Part shown: positions 32,866-41,179 of the stretch, in pieces
Layout: each line of letters begins with the position of its first letter
How positions within the stretch are numbered: position 1 is the first letter of the stretch
Source of the DNA: an uncultured Peptostreptococcaceae bacterium
Lineage (GTDB): Bacteria; Bacillota; Clostridia; Tissierellales; Peptoniphilaceae
DNA: 47,077 nt
Direction of reading: 5' to 3'
Assembly: GCA_947283485.1 (NCBI GenBank)
Contig: CAMYOU010000009.1
Location: 1 to 47,077, forward strand
Notes under the pieces: model-generated
The model's database searches: none
The model's input: only the letters and a program-made list of their open reading frames with translations
Told to the model about the DNA's origin: nothing
Position numbers and translations under genes: made by a program

Positions 32866-32895
32866 ACAAAAAATACCTATGTCTGCATAGGTATT
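32866..32895 (-). terminator. Intrinsic terminator of the DUF454 gene
   Basis: Minus-strand AATACCTATG, loop CAGA, CATAGGTATT followed by TTTT; perfect 10-bp stem. Confidence 0.85.
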
Positions 32896-32936
32896 CTTAC
32901 CCCATTTTCATGCGTCTGTCGGGCGCGACGCGAAAC

Positions 32937-33320
32937 TCACTCGCCCTCCGAGTCGAGGGTCTTGACGCCGAAGAGAAAGTAGAGGAGATGGATAAGCCAG
33001 ATTGCGGAGAGAACGATGCAACCCGCCACGATGCCTTTCCTCCCCATGAGGACGAGTCCGATCGACATGAGGATGGTCACCGTCACCATGACGCGAATCT
33101 TCGCTCGCTTCGTCATGCCCCGCCGTTCCGCGAGATCCTTGAGATTCTCGCGATAGAGTTTGGTCTCCTTGAGCCAACGATTGAGTTTCTCCGAGGAGCG
33201 GGCAAAACAAAACGCCGCCAGCATGAGAAACGGCACCGTCGGGAGCATCGGCACGACCGCACCCACCGCACCGAGTGCCACGGCGATTGAGCCGATGAGG
33301 ATGTATAGGATTTTTTTCAT
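32937..33320 (-). CDS. DUF454 (YbaN-like) small membrane protein
   Basis: A 127-residue protein with the DUF454 pattern. A first membrane helix is followed by PMLPTVPFLMLAAFCFARSS (about 29-48), a short amphipathic stretch (EKLNRWLKETKLYRENLKDL), and two more membrane helices near the C-terminus. GGAGGTATCT before the ATG supports the start. The family is widespread in bacteria and of unknown function; in some genomes it neighbours haem or respiratory genes. It lies just downstream of the CydDC-like ABC pair, which may matter but is not proof of a link. Confidence 0.9.
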   Translation of the reverse strand: MKKILYILIGSIAVALGAVGAVVPMLPTVPFLMLAAFCFARSSEKLNRWLKETKLYRENLKDLAERRGMTKRAKIRVMVTVTILMSIGLVLMGRKGIVAGCIVLSAIWLIHLLYFLFGVKTLDSEGE

Positions 33321-33387
33321 AGATACCTCCGTATGTAGGAATCCGGACGAGCGTACTACCCGACGCCCGCCCGAGAAGAGATGTCGA

Positions 33388-35028
33388 TTAACTCATGCGC
33401 CCGTTTTCCACGGTGTAAGAGACATCGCAGATCCCCATCGTGGACTTGCGATGCGAAACGAGGACAACGGTCTTGCCTTCTCGCGCTTCGTCGAGCGAAC
33501 GCAGGATCGTCGCTTCATTAATCGAGTCGAGATTCGACGTCGGTTCGTCGAGGAGCATGAACGGCGCGTCGCTTAAAAACGCGCGGGCAAGTCCCAGCCG
33601 CTGTCGCTCGCCGCCGGAGAGCTTCTCGCCGAGTTCCCCGACCTCGGTCGCATAGCCCTCGGGCAATGTCATGATGAAATCGTGCACGGATGCCTTCTTG
33701 CACGCGGCGATAATCTCGTCGTCCGTCGCGTCGAGTTTGGCAATCCTGAGATTATTCCGAATGGAATCGTGGAAGAGATGCGTCTCCTGTGTCACATAAC
33801 TCTCGAGCCGTCTCAGATTCGCCGTGTTCACCTCGTTGATATTCCGATCGGAAATGCGAATTTCGCCGTCGCCCACCGTCCAAAAACGCATGAGGAGCTT
33901 GAGAAACGTCGATTTCCCCGAGCCGGATCGCCCACAAAGTCCGACGATCGCATTTTTCGGAATCGCGACGGAAAAATCCGAGAGGACGACTTCATCGTCG
34001 TACGCGAACGTGACCTTTTCCGCCGCCGCACCGGAAAAATCGATCTCCGGCTCTCCCGTGACGTCCTCGACCTGCGGTTCTTCGTCGAGAATGTCGAGCA
34101 CGCGATTCCCCGACGCAAACGTCTGCTGGAGCGTCGCGCCGAGCATCGCGAGTGCCACCACGGGTCCGAATGAACTCATGAGTGCCACGGTCGTGATAAG
34201 CGTCCCGTCAAACGTCGTGAGTCTCGCCGCCGCGAAGAACATGGCAAAATTGAACGCGAGGATCACGGTGTTGGTGATGGCGACGTTGCGCCCCGCCGTA
34301 TGTTTCATCTTACCCTCGTCCACCGCGAGTTCGTCCGTGCGACGCATCATTTCGTCGAGTCTTTTTGCACCCTGTCCATATTGAATCGTCTCCGAGAGAC
34401 CGCGCAGACTCTCGAGGACAAAACCGGAGAGCGCACCCGCTTTGGTGCGAAAACGAAGTCCGTCGTCCCCGCTCAGGCGCGACGTCACCATCGGCACGAT
34501 CACACCCACCGTGACATAGGCGACTGCCGCCAGGAGTCCGAGGAGCGGATGATAGCTTCCGATAAAGACGATCATCACGATCGAGAAGAAAAACGCGATA
34601 AAGATCGGCGAAATCGTATGCGCATAGAAGACTTCGAGTAACTCGATATCCGAAGTGATCATCGAGATGAGATTCCCCTTGTCCTTGACTTCGAGTTTGG
34701 CGGGTGCGAGACGACGCAGTGCCCCGAAGACCGTGCTTCGGATCTCGGCAAGGAGCTTAAAGGCGATGTAGTGATTCGCCGTCTGTTCCGCGTAGCGAAG
34801 CACACCGCGTAGGAGTGCAAGGACGAGCATGATCGCAAAGAGTGTCGTAAGGCGCATCGACCAACCGACCTCGAGCACCGTAAGAATCGAGTAGCCGCCG
34901 AGAATCGTGATGAACGTCGCCGCGAGATGTCCGCATAAACCCATGAAGATCGCGAGGATCATGTAGCCGATGAGGGGCTTTACGAGTCCCACGAGGCGCA
35001 TCATGACGCCGAAACCGCTTCTTTTCAT
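33388..35028 (-). CDS. CydC-like ABC exporter subunit
   Basis: A 546-residue half-transporter. Six membrane helices occupy about residues 1-310, and the nucleotide-binding domain follows from about 335, with Walker A GRSGSGKST, signature LSGGERQR, Walker B MLLDEPTSNLD and the switch His in VLVSHR. It pairs with the next gene, which starts only two bases apart from it, as a heterodimer. Layout and sequence style resemble CydC of the CydDC cysteine/glutathione exporter needed for cytochrome bd assembly. No cydAB is in the window, so the assignment is by resemblance only; other drug- or peptide-exporting heterodimers are possible. Confidence 0.85.
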   Translation of the reverse strand: MKRSGFGVMMRLVGLVKPLIGYMILAIFMGLCGHLAATFITILGGYSILTVLEVGWSMRLTTLFAIMLVLALLRGVLRYAEQTANHYIAFKLLAEIRSTVFGALRRLAPAKLEVKDKGNLISMITSDIELLEVFYAHTISPIFIAFFFSIVMIVFIGSYHPLLGLLAAVAYVTVGVIVPMVTSRLSGDDGLRFRTKAGALSGFVLESLRGLSETIQYGQGAKRLDEMMRRTDELAVDEGKMKHTAGRNVAITNTVILAFNFAMFFAAARLTTFDGTLITTVALMSSFGPVVALAMLGATLQQTFASGNRVLDILDEEPQVEDVTGEPEIDFSGAAAEKVTFAYDDEVVLSDFSVAIPKNAIVGLCGRSGSGKSTFLKLLMRFWTVGDGEIRISDRNINEVNTANLRRLESYVTQETHLFHDSIRNNLRIAKLDATDDEIIAACKKASVHDFIMTLPEGYATEVGELGEKLSGGERQRLGLARAFLSDAPFMLLDEPTSNLDSINEATILRSLDEAREGKTVVLVSHRKSTMGICDVSYTVENGRMS

Positions 35029-35030
35029 GC

Positions 35031-36761
35031 CTACTCACCCCTTTCCATATACGCTTCCAGTTCGCGCTGAGCCTCCCACAGACCCGCGTACACGCCGTTT
35101 TGCGCAAGGAGTTCTTCCTGCGTCCCGCTCTCTTTGACTTTTCCATCCGCAAGAACGTAGATCCGATCCGCCGCGACGACATTCGCCAGACGATGCGAAA
35201 CCACGATGACCGTCTTCGTCTTTGCAAGCTCGTGCACCTCGTGCATCACGATCTCCTCGCTCTCGACGTCGATATTCGAAGTCGCTTCGTCGAAGAGATA
35301 GATCGGGCTGTCATGGAGAAGTGCCCGTGCAAGCGCGAGCCTTTGACGTTGACCACCGGAGAAATTGGCCCCCTCCGCGAGAAGCATCGTATCGAGTCCG
35401 TCTCCGCTCTCGAGAAAACCCTTGAGATTGACGCGCGCAAGCACCGCGAGAAGCTCCGCATCCGACGCATCCGGACGCGCCATGAGGAGATTCTCGCGCA
35501 CCGTTCCTTTGAAAAGATAACTCTCGTGCGAAATATACGTCACGGTTTGCGCAAGACTTGATTCGCGAATCTCCCCGAGCGGCACGCCGCCGATCGTAAG
35601 TTCGCCCTCATAGCCGCGGATCCGACCCGCGAGAATCCCGCACAAAGTGGACTTGCCACATCCCGATTCCCCGACCATCGCCGTGCACGAACCCATGGGA
35701 AACGTCATCTCGACGCCGTCAAGGATCTTTCGGCTCCCGTCATAGGAAAAATCGAGATTGCGACAGCGGATATCGACCGACTCCGGCACGAGCGCGTGTT
35801 TGTCCTCCGGTTCCTCGAGCGCGAGGAGACGAAAGATCTTCTCACTCGCCGCCATGCCGTTCATCGCCACGTGAAAATACGAACCCAAAAGACGCATCGG
35901 CAGGAAAAAATCCGCCGCCAAGAGGAGAATGAGTACCGCACCGAAGAGATCCACGCGCCCCGCGCGAAATTCCGTCGTCGCCATGATCATCCCAAGTGCC
36001 GCCCCGCCGTACGCAATGAGGTCCATGATCGTGAGCGAATTGAGCTGCATCGTGAGCACTTTCATCGTGATCTTGCGAAAATGTTCGCTCTCCTCGTTCA
36101 TCTCCCGATGTTTGAACGCGTCCGCTTCATAGATTTTCGTCGTCGTCAGTCCCTCGAGATTCTCGAGGAAGGTATCGCCCAGAGCCGCGTACTGCCCCCA
36201 GTAGCGCGACAGGAGTTTCTTCGCCCAACGCTGGATGAGGACAATGGTGATGGGAATCATCGGCACGCAGAGAAGAAGCACCAAGGCACTCTTCACACTG
36301 ACAAAAGAGAGCACCGTAAAGAGCGTGATCGGCGCGAGCATCGAATAGAAGAATTGCGGCAAATACGCACCGAAATACGTCTCCAATTGCTCCACGCCCT
36401 CCACGGAAACCTGCACCACCTCGGACGTGTTCACCCGATCGCGATACGACGGTCCCAGACGCAGGAGCTTCTCGTAGATCATGCGACGAAGTTTCTTCTT
36501 CACCGCCTTCGACGCGCGAAACCCCATCTTGGACGAAATCATCGTCGCCGCAAAACGCACCGCCATCGCGACGAGCATCGCCACGACCGTCAACGTGACC
36601 TTCCGACGTGTCACCGTGCCGTCGTAGAGTGCGTCTATGATCCGCGCAATCGACGCCATCATCGCGATATTCGCAAGGAGCGCGATCCACTGACTCGCCA
36701 CATTCCCCGCGACATATTTCTTGCTCTCGCTTACCATTTCAATGAGTCTCTTGTTGATCAT
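35031..36761 (-). CDS. CydD-like ABC exporter subunit
   Basis: A 576-residue half-transporter, first gene of the pair. The membrane domain (about 1-310) has the CydD-like GVEQLETYFGAYLPQFFYSM block around residue 125. The nucleotide-binding domain has Walker A GESGCGKST, signature FSGGQRQR, Walker B IYLFDEATSNID and switch VVSHR. Both sites of the heterodimer therefore look catalytically intact (each Walker B ends in D-E). A ribosome site AAAGGATTGGGAAA precedes the ATG, and the promoter is at 36854-36882. Export of a thiol or small peptide is a guess from the CydDC resemblance. Confidence 0.87.
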   Translation of the reverse strand: MINKRLIEMVSESKKYVAGNVASQWIALLANIAMMASIARIIDALYDGTVTRRKVTLTVVAMLVAMAVRFAATMISSKMGFRASKAVKKKLRRMIYEKLLRLGPSYRDRVNTSEVVQVSVEGVEQLETYFGAYLPQFFYSMLAPITLFTVLSFVSVKSALVLLLCVPMIPITIVLIQRWAKKLLSRYWGQYAALGDTFLENLEGLTTTKIYEADAFKHREMNEESEHFRKITMKVLTMQLNSLTIMDLIAYGGAALGMIMATTEFRAGRVDLFGAVLILLLAADFFLPMRLLGSYFHVAMNGMAASEKIFRLLALEEPEDKHALVPESVDIRCRNLDFSYDGSRKILDGVEMTFPMGSCTAMVGESGCGKSTLCGILAGRIRGYEGELTIGGVPLGEIRESSLAQTVTYISHESYLFKGTVRENLLMARPDASDAELLAVLARVNLKGFLESGDGLDTMLLAEGANFSGGQRQRLALARALLHDSPIYLFDEATSNIDVESEEIVMHEVHELAKTKTVIVVSHRLANVVAADRIYVLADGKVKESGTQEELLAQNGVYAGLWEAQRELEAYMERGE

Positions 36762-36853
36762 TTTCCCAATCCTTTTCCGTTTTTTACGCGCACACGCGTG
36801 CCGTTCTCAAAAAAAGAGCGTTCGACATCAACGCCGGACGCCCCGATAAGCTT

Positions 36854-36882
36854 AGAATATCAAGAACCGTACACACTGTCAA
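36854..36882 (-). promoter_or_regulatory. Promoter of the CydDC-like operon
   Basis: Minus-strand TTGACA (36877-36882), 17-base spacer, TATTCT (36854-36859), about 95 bases before the start codon. Two ACGGTT copies flank the -35 (near 36864-36895) and could be a regulator site. Confidence 0.65.
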
Positions 36883-36963
36883 TGAAAACCGTTCTCAAAT
36901 GAACAATGTTTGTTTTTGGCGGTTTTTCGCACACAAACGCTCGGACTTGCCCCTCCCGCGCAA

Positions 36964-36991
36964 CAAAAAAGAGTCTCTCTCGAGACTCTTT
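36964..36991 (-). terminator. Intrinsic terminator of the Cna_B surface gene
   Basis: Minus-strand AAAGAGTCTC, loop GAGA, GAGACTCTTT then T; perfect stem. Confidence 0.9.
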
Positions 36992-37026
36992 CGCTTTGCG
37001 ACGTGCTTTTTTGTTTTCTTCTTCGG

Positions 37027-39378
37027 CTACGCACCCACACCCGCTCGCGGAATCCTCGGTACGATGATCACGGGCGGTGTCGGGGGAATGGGCGGCGTCG
37101 GGGGTGTCGGAGGCGTCGGGGGTTTCGGCGGCTCTTCGACGCGATTCGTCACCGTAAACCCGTCCGTTTGATTCCCTGTGACGGTCGAAGCGTAATGCGC
37201 GACGCGCTCCTCCTCGATCGTATAGACGATCTTTTTCCCCGCGTTGAATTCGGGCAGATGCAAGAACTGCCCTTTCCAGTCGTTCGTCTCCGTGAGTACC
37301 ACGGATTTGCCCGTGTCCTTGCCGTCGGCGTAGAGTCGAACCGTGACGCTCGTCGGACGCAGATTTTCTCTATTGCCGTCATCTTCCCAGACTTTCTCCA
37401 CGGGGATCGCAATCTCTTTGGGATGCGTCGTCGGAGGCGGCGGAATCAGTCGGTTGGTGACGGTAAAGCCGTTCTTTGCATCGCCGGCGATCGTTGTCTT
37501 GTAGCCCTCCACCGGCACTTCTTCGATCGTGTAGACGATATCATTCCCGTCATCGTTCTCTTTCGGCAGATTGCGGAATGTCCACGTCCAATGGTTGCCC
37601 TCCGTGACGGTGTGCCTTTCTTTCTCCACGCCGTCCGCCTTGAGAATGAACTCGATGGACGCGGGACGTGCATCCGTACGATTCGCGTCGCCGACCCAGA
37701 CTTTCTTCGCCGTCACTTCCACCGTCGGTTTTAGGGTGTTTGTCACGGTAAACCCTCGTGTCGCGTCGCCCGTCGTCTTCGTCTTGTAACCGTCCACCGG
37801 CAGTTCTTCGACGGTGTAGACGATGTCATTCCCGGCATCATTCTTTTTCGGAAGACCGGTGAACGTCCATTCCCAATTGTCGCCCTCCGTGACGGTGTGT
37901 CTGTCTTTCTCCACGCCGTCTCCCTTGAGGACAATCGTAACCGAAGTAGGACGCTTCCCGGCTTGGTCGTCGTTATCTTGCCATATCTTGTTGACCTTCA
38001 CCTTCACCTTAAAGGGAATGAGTTCCGTCGTGCTGTCGTCGACTTTGTTGACGATAGCATGTTCCGCTTTTAACACTTTGACCTTAAAGGTGACAACAAG
38101 TTCTTGCGGCTCGCCAATATTTGTGGTTTCTCCATAATTAAGGCTATTTACCTTAACTTTGGTTTTATCCTCGACGATTACGCTGTGCGATTGTTCGTCG
38201 TATTTTGCTTCAAAATCCGTGGTTGGCTGACCACCCAGGGTGACGTTGATCGATCCTTCCAACGTAAGGTCTTTATCCAAAAAATCCGTAAAACCCTGAT
38301 CGACATAAGCGCCAATATTCGTAAAGTCAGAATTACCCAAACGGAAGTTTACGACCGTGTTGTGATCGGGATAGATCGTTTTCGTGATCTTATATTCGAC
38401 AATTTGATTCTTCTCAACTTCCAGTTTTGCAGAAAGTTCTCCGGCATGAACGATCTTCTTCTTTGCTTTCGACTTCTTGGCTAAACAAATTGCTTGGGGA
38501 CTCTTGACACCATCTTGCGGTCCCGTCGTCCCCCAGTTTCCTGACATGCCAATATATCTTGCAAGACGATAGTTGCCGTCTTTTTGATAAATTTCAAGCT
38601 CCGAAGAACCATCTTCTGCTATATCCAGTAAATACTCTCTGCCAATATCATAGTCCTCTCCTGAGGGTAATTTTGTAATCTTCACCTTATACTGCCCGGG
38701 AGTAATGCCTTTGAATTGATATCCATAATCTCCCGCAGGTTGACCCGTCTGAATTTCTTCTCCATTAAGAGTGTATAATCTCATCTCGCATCCATAAATG
38801 TTGTTCATGATGGCAAAATCATCAAAGCCAACGTCGTTGCCCAGATGAAAGACGCGAATATAAATGTTTCTTCCGAGCGTGACATTGAGTTTGTTCGTGT
38901 CCGGGTCATAGTTCTGCGCAACGGGATAATGATATCTGGCAATGGACGTTGGCAGTGTTAGAAGTTGTACGGTAGCTTCCGTCTGTCCTTCTTGAAAAGG
39001 TACCTCCGGAAATTTGGCTTGAAATGTTTTCGGCCCAAAACCTTCATTTCCTGTAACGGAAATCGTGTATTTTTTGCCATTTACAAGGAAAGTATACTTA
39101 TGATTTCGACCCATAATTAGGAACATCTTTGTATCGAGTGTTACCTCGACCGTCAGATCCTTGGTCGTCCCTTGTTGCGGGGCGCGGACGGCAGGCGGTG
39201 TTCCCGCCTCGGACATCTCGAGTGCTTCGGTCTCCTTTGTCTCCTGTGCTTGCACGTTCTCCACGTCCGATTTTCCCTCGGTCTCCGTCGTTTCGGCAAA
39301 CGCCGCGACGGGAAACGCCGCGACAAGCATCAGTAGAACGAGGAGTCCCGCCACAAGGCGATTCGTATATCGTTTCAT
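37027..39378 (-). CDS. Exported Cna_B-repeat surface protein ending IPRAGVGA
   Basis: A 783-residue exported protein. It has a signal peptide (about 1-29, cut after AFA), an unrecognised region, a fimbrial-backbone-like region (about 300-455), and three Cna_B domains (about 458-550, 552-643 and 656-745). Each Cna_B domain has a Lys in K-W (KIWQ, KKVWV, EKVWE) and a Glu in YTVEE/YTIEE, the pair that forms internal isopeptide bonds, and ends GFTVTN. A Pro-rich linker (repeated PPTPP) leads to VIIVPRIPRAGVGA and the stop. No LPXTG helix or basic tail follows. The ATG at 39378 follows GGGAGGAAAG, and a possible leader ORF ends on it as ATGA. It is probably an adhesin. Confidence 0.9.
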   Translation of the reverse strand: MKRYTNRLVAGLLVLLMLVAAFPVAAFAETTETEGKSDVENVQAQETKETEALEMSEAGTPPAVRAPQQGTTKDLTVEVTLDTKMFLIMGRNHKYTFLVNGKKYTISVTGNEGFGPKTFQAKFPEVPFQEGQTEATVQLLTLPTSIARYHYPVAQNYDPDTNKLNVTLGRNIYIRVFHLGNDVGFDDFAIMNNIYGCEMRLYTLNGEEIQTGQPAGDYGYQFKGITPGQYKVKITKLPSGEDYDIGREYLLDIAEDGSSELEIYQKDGNYRLARYIGMSGNWGTTGPQDGVKSPQAICLAKKSKAKKKIVHAGELSAKLEVEKNQIVEYKITKTIYPDHNTVVNFRLGNSDFTNIGAYVDQGFTDFLDKDLTLEGSINVTLGGQPTTDFEAKYDEQSHSVIVEDKTKVKVNSLNYGETTNIGEPQELVVTFKVKVLKAEHAIVNKVDDSTTELIPFKVKVKVNKIWQDNDDQAGKRPTSVTIVLKGDGVEKDRHTVTEGDNWEWTFTGLPKKNDAGNDIVYTVEELPVDGYKTKTTGDATRGFTVTNTLKPTVEVTAKKVWVGDANRTDARPASIEFILKADGVEKERHTVTEGNHWTWTFRNLPKENDDGNDIVYTIEEVPVEGYKTTIAGDAKNGFTVTNRLIPPPPTTHPKEIAIPVEKVWEDDGNRENLRPTSVTVRLYADGKDTGKSVVLTETNDWKGQFLHLPEFNAGKKIVYTIEEERVAHYASTVTGNQTDGFTVTNRVEEPPKPPTPPTPPTPPIPPTPPVIIVPRIPRAGVGA

Positions 39379-39554
39379 CTCTTTCCTCCCGAAATTTTCT
39401 TGCAGATGGACGCTTCCACACAAAAAGCAAGGCTCCTTACCATGTGCCTTGCTCGCGATGTCGCACCGAAAAAGACGGTCGGAATGCTACCTGTCTGACT
39501 GTCTGACTGTCTGACTGTCTGACTGTCTGTTAAATTGTGTGCGATTTGGAGCAT
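39375..39554 (-). CDS. Putative leader ORF with 8-base repeats (59 residues)
   Basis: It starts at the ATG of a conserved block (AAAGGA then TTGACAAAGATG) matching the leader at 19589. It reads through CTGTCTGA repeats (giving Ser/Gln/Thr/Asp/Arg-rich residues), then through the terminator at 39421-39453, and ends with TGA overlapping the ATG of the Cna_B gene (ATGA). Arrangement and conservation suggest translation that couples to, and antiterminates, the structural gene. In the other two frames the ORF would stop at TAG right after the repeats or at TAA in the hairpin loop. Expression is not proven. Confidence 0.45.
   Translation of the reverse strand: MLQIAHNLTDSQTVRQSDSQTGSIPTVFFGATSRARHMVRSLAFCVEASICKKISGGKR
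39421..39453 (-). terminator. Terminator-like hairpin inside the surface-gene leader
   Basis: Minus-strand AGCAAGGC, 12-base loop, GCCTTGCT followed by TTTT. It lies after the promoter and before the structural gene, in the position of an attenuator. Confidence 0.75.
39491..39530. repeat. CTGTCTGA tandem repeat (4 units plus a variant)
   Basis: Four exact CTGTCTGA units followed by CTGTCTGT on the plus strand, immediately inside the putative leader ORF. The 8-base unit shifts the frame when one unit is gained or lost. Confidence 0.9.
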
Positions 39555-39594
39555 CTTTGTCAATCCTTTGTAGGTTTCTTGTACTTCCGTCACA

Positions 39595-39623
39595 AGTATA
39601 GCACATCCTTTTTCGGATGAAAA
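39595..39623 (-). promoter_or_regulatory. Promoter of the Cna_B surface gene
   Basis: Minus-strand TTTTCA (39618-39623), 17-base spacer, TATACT (39595-39600) with an upstream TG (TGCTATACT, extended -10). The leader is about 210 bases. Confidence 0.65.
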
Positions 39624-39678
39624 GTTCCGCCGTGATTTTTTCGCACGCCGTCCGTGCACGCATCTCTCGCACGACATC

Positions 39679-39708
39679 AAAAAAAAAGAGTCTCTTTCGA
39701 GGCTCTCT
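39679..39708 (-). terminator. Intrinsic terminator of the DUF2254 gene
   Basis: Minus-strand stem AGAGAGCCTC / GAGACTCTTT with one mismatch, loop GAAA, then a long T-run. Confidence 0.75.
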
Positions 39709-39722
39709 TTTTCTGCTTTGTT

Positions 39723-41045
39723 TTACGCTTCGTTTGCGATTTCTGCGCTGAATCTGTCGTCGCGGTTTTGGCAAAAATCTTCATAGGCGGCGGTGATCGC
39801 ATCTCGGTCAAAATTCGTCGTCATGGCGTCGAGGACGATGGTGTAGATCGCGTCCATGCACGCTTTGATTTTGCCGCGCACGCTCTCTTCCGCAAGCATG
39901 TAGATGAGATACACGCCGTCGAGAATCGCGCGAGCGACCATCGGGTCCGTCTTGCCGTAGAAGAGAATCTGCGAGAAAGCGGCATAGAGTTCTTCCTCGA
40001 CGGAGTAACCGCTGTAGACGATCTTGCAGTGCTCGTTCTCAGCGAGGACGACAAAAGCGTTCTCCGTCGAGAAGAGTTTCCCGAGAAGCACGGATATTTT
40101 CCGAATCGCTTCGATCGCGGTATTGGGATCGTTGATACCCGGACTCAACGCCATCATGGCGATCTCCGTGAGTTTCATAAACTCGTGATGATAATCCGTA
40201 AAATCATTCTTCTTCACATTGATAAGGAGATTCGATGCAAGTTTTGAAAGAAAATCATCTTTCTTCTCACCGACGAGTTCCAAAGGATCGTAGGGGATGA
40301 GTTTCGCGATGTACACGCCCTTGGGCACATATTCGCCGATTCGCTTCTCGATGACGAGCTCACACTTTCTGTCTTTGAGTTTACTTAGGAGCGCACGATG
40401 GTCAATTTCGTAGAGAAAACCCGTTTTCTCGGCGTAGAGCTGGATCTCCTCCGCACCGCTTTGCTCCCTAAAAAGCTCCGATGCCTTTCTCTTCTCCGCT
40501 TCTTCCTCGACGAGTTCGGAGGCGCTCTCATAGACATGCTCGATCACATTCCCGACCTTGATATCCGTAAGCACGCGCCGCACAAAGAGGACAAAGGCGA
40601 TCATCGCGGCAATGGCGTAGAAAACGGCGATCGTCCCACAGAGTAGGGGCACATCCGCCTTGATATTCTGCACCATAAAGAGCGCGAGCACCGTGTAGAA
40701 AAACCCGCCCGTGTAAATTCCGATGAGACTCAAGACATTCGGTTTCTCAATGAAATCCTGCACGATGCGCGGCGAAAAAGAGCCGGAATACTTGCCGATG
40801 ACCGTGAGAATCGTCGTAAAGGTGAACGTCGTAACCGTGAGAAACGTCCCCGAGAGAGTCGAGAGAAAGGAAGACGAAACCTCCGACGAGAGGAGTAAAA
40901 TATCCGGAATCGACGACTTGGTCGAAGGATAGCGGTAGTCGATGAGCCACGTCACGATAAGAAGCACAATCGAGATCAGCGTAAACCGCATAATCTTAAA
41001 GGTATTGCGATTGTTGAGATACTTGAGTTTGATTTCGTGAAACAT
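39723..41045 (-). CDS. DUF2254 predicted membrane protein
   Basis: A 440-residue protein. Four membrane helices lie in the first about 165 residues, including the family block LSGTFLTVTTFTFTTILTV (about 64-82), followed by a soluble C-terminal domain with MALSPGINDPNTA (about 294-306), the hallmark of DUF2254. AAGGAGGCAGT before the ATG fixes the start. It is monocistronic. Function is unknown; the PGINDPNTA motif is strongly kept across the family and may be part of a binding site. Confidence 0.92.
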   Translation of the reverse strand: MFHEIKLKYLNNRNTFKIMRFTLISIVLLIVTWLIDYRYPSTKSSIPDILLLSSEVSSSFLSTLSGTFLTVTTFTFTTILTVIGKYSGSFSPRIVQDFIEKPNVLSLIGIYTGGFFYTVLALFMVQNIKADVPLLCGTIAVFYAIAAMIAFVLFVRRVLTDIKVGNVIEHVYESASELVEEEAEKRKASELFREQSGAEEIQLYAEKTGFLYEIDHRALLSKLKDRKCELVIEKRIGEYVPKGVYIAKLIPYDPLELVGEKKDDFLSKLASNLLINVKKNDFTDYHHEFMKLTEIAMMALSPGINDPNTAIEAIRKISVLLGKLFSTENAFVVLAENEHCKIVYSGYSVEEELYAAFSQILFYGKTDPMVARAILDGVYLIYMLAEESVRGKIKACMDAIYTIVLDAMTTNFDRDAITAAYEDFCQNRDDRFSAEIANEA

Positions 41046-41179
41046 ACTGCCTCCTTGGATCTGTCACGCGATTGCACGCGCTTTTCTCTATTGTATCATG
41101 CTTCACTCGGAACACGCCCCACGAATCGTCGCGCCCGTCCGTCCTCGAGAAAAGTCCCTCGCACGCGCTTCTCCCGCCG

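Noticed and set aside
39491..39530. CRISPR-like array
   Set aside because: The units are 8 bases and contiguous without spacers, so it is a simple tandem repeat.
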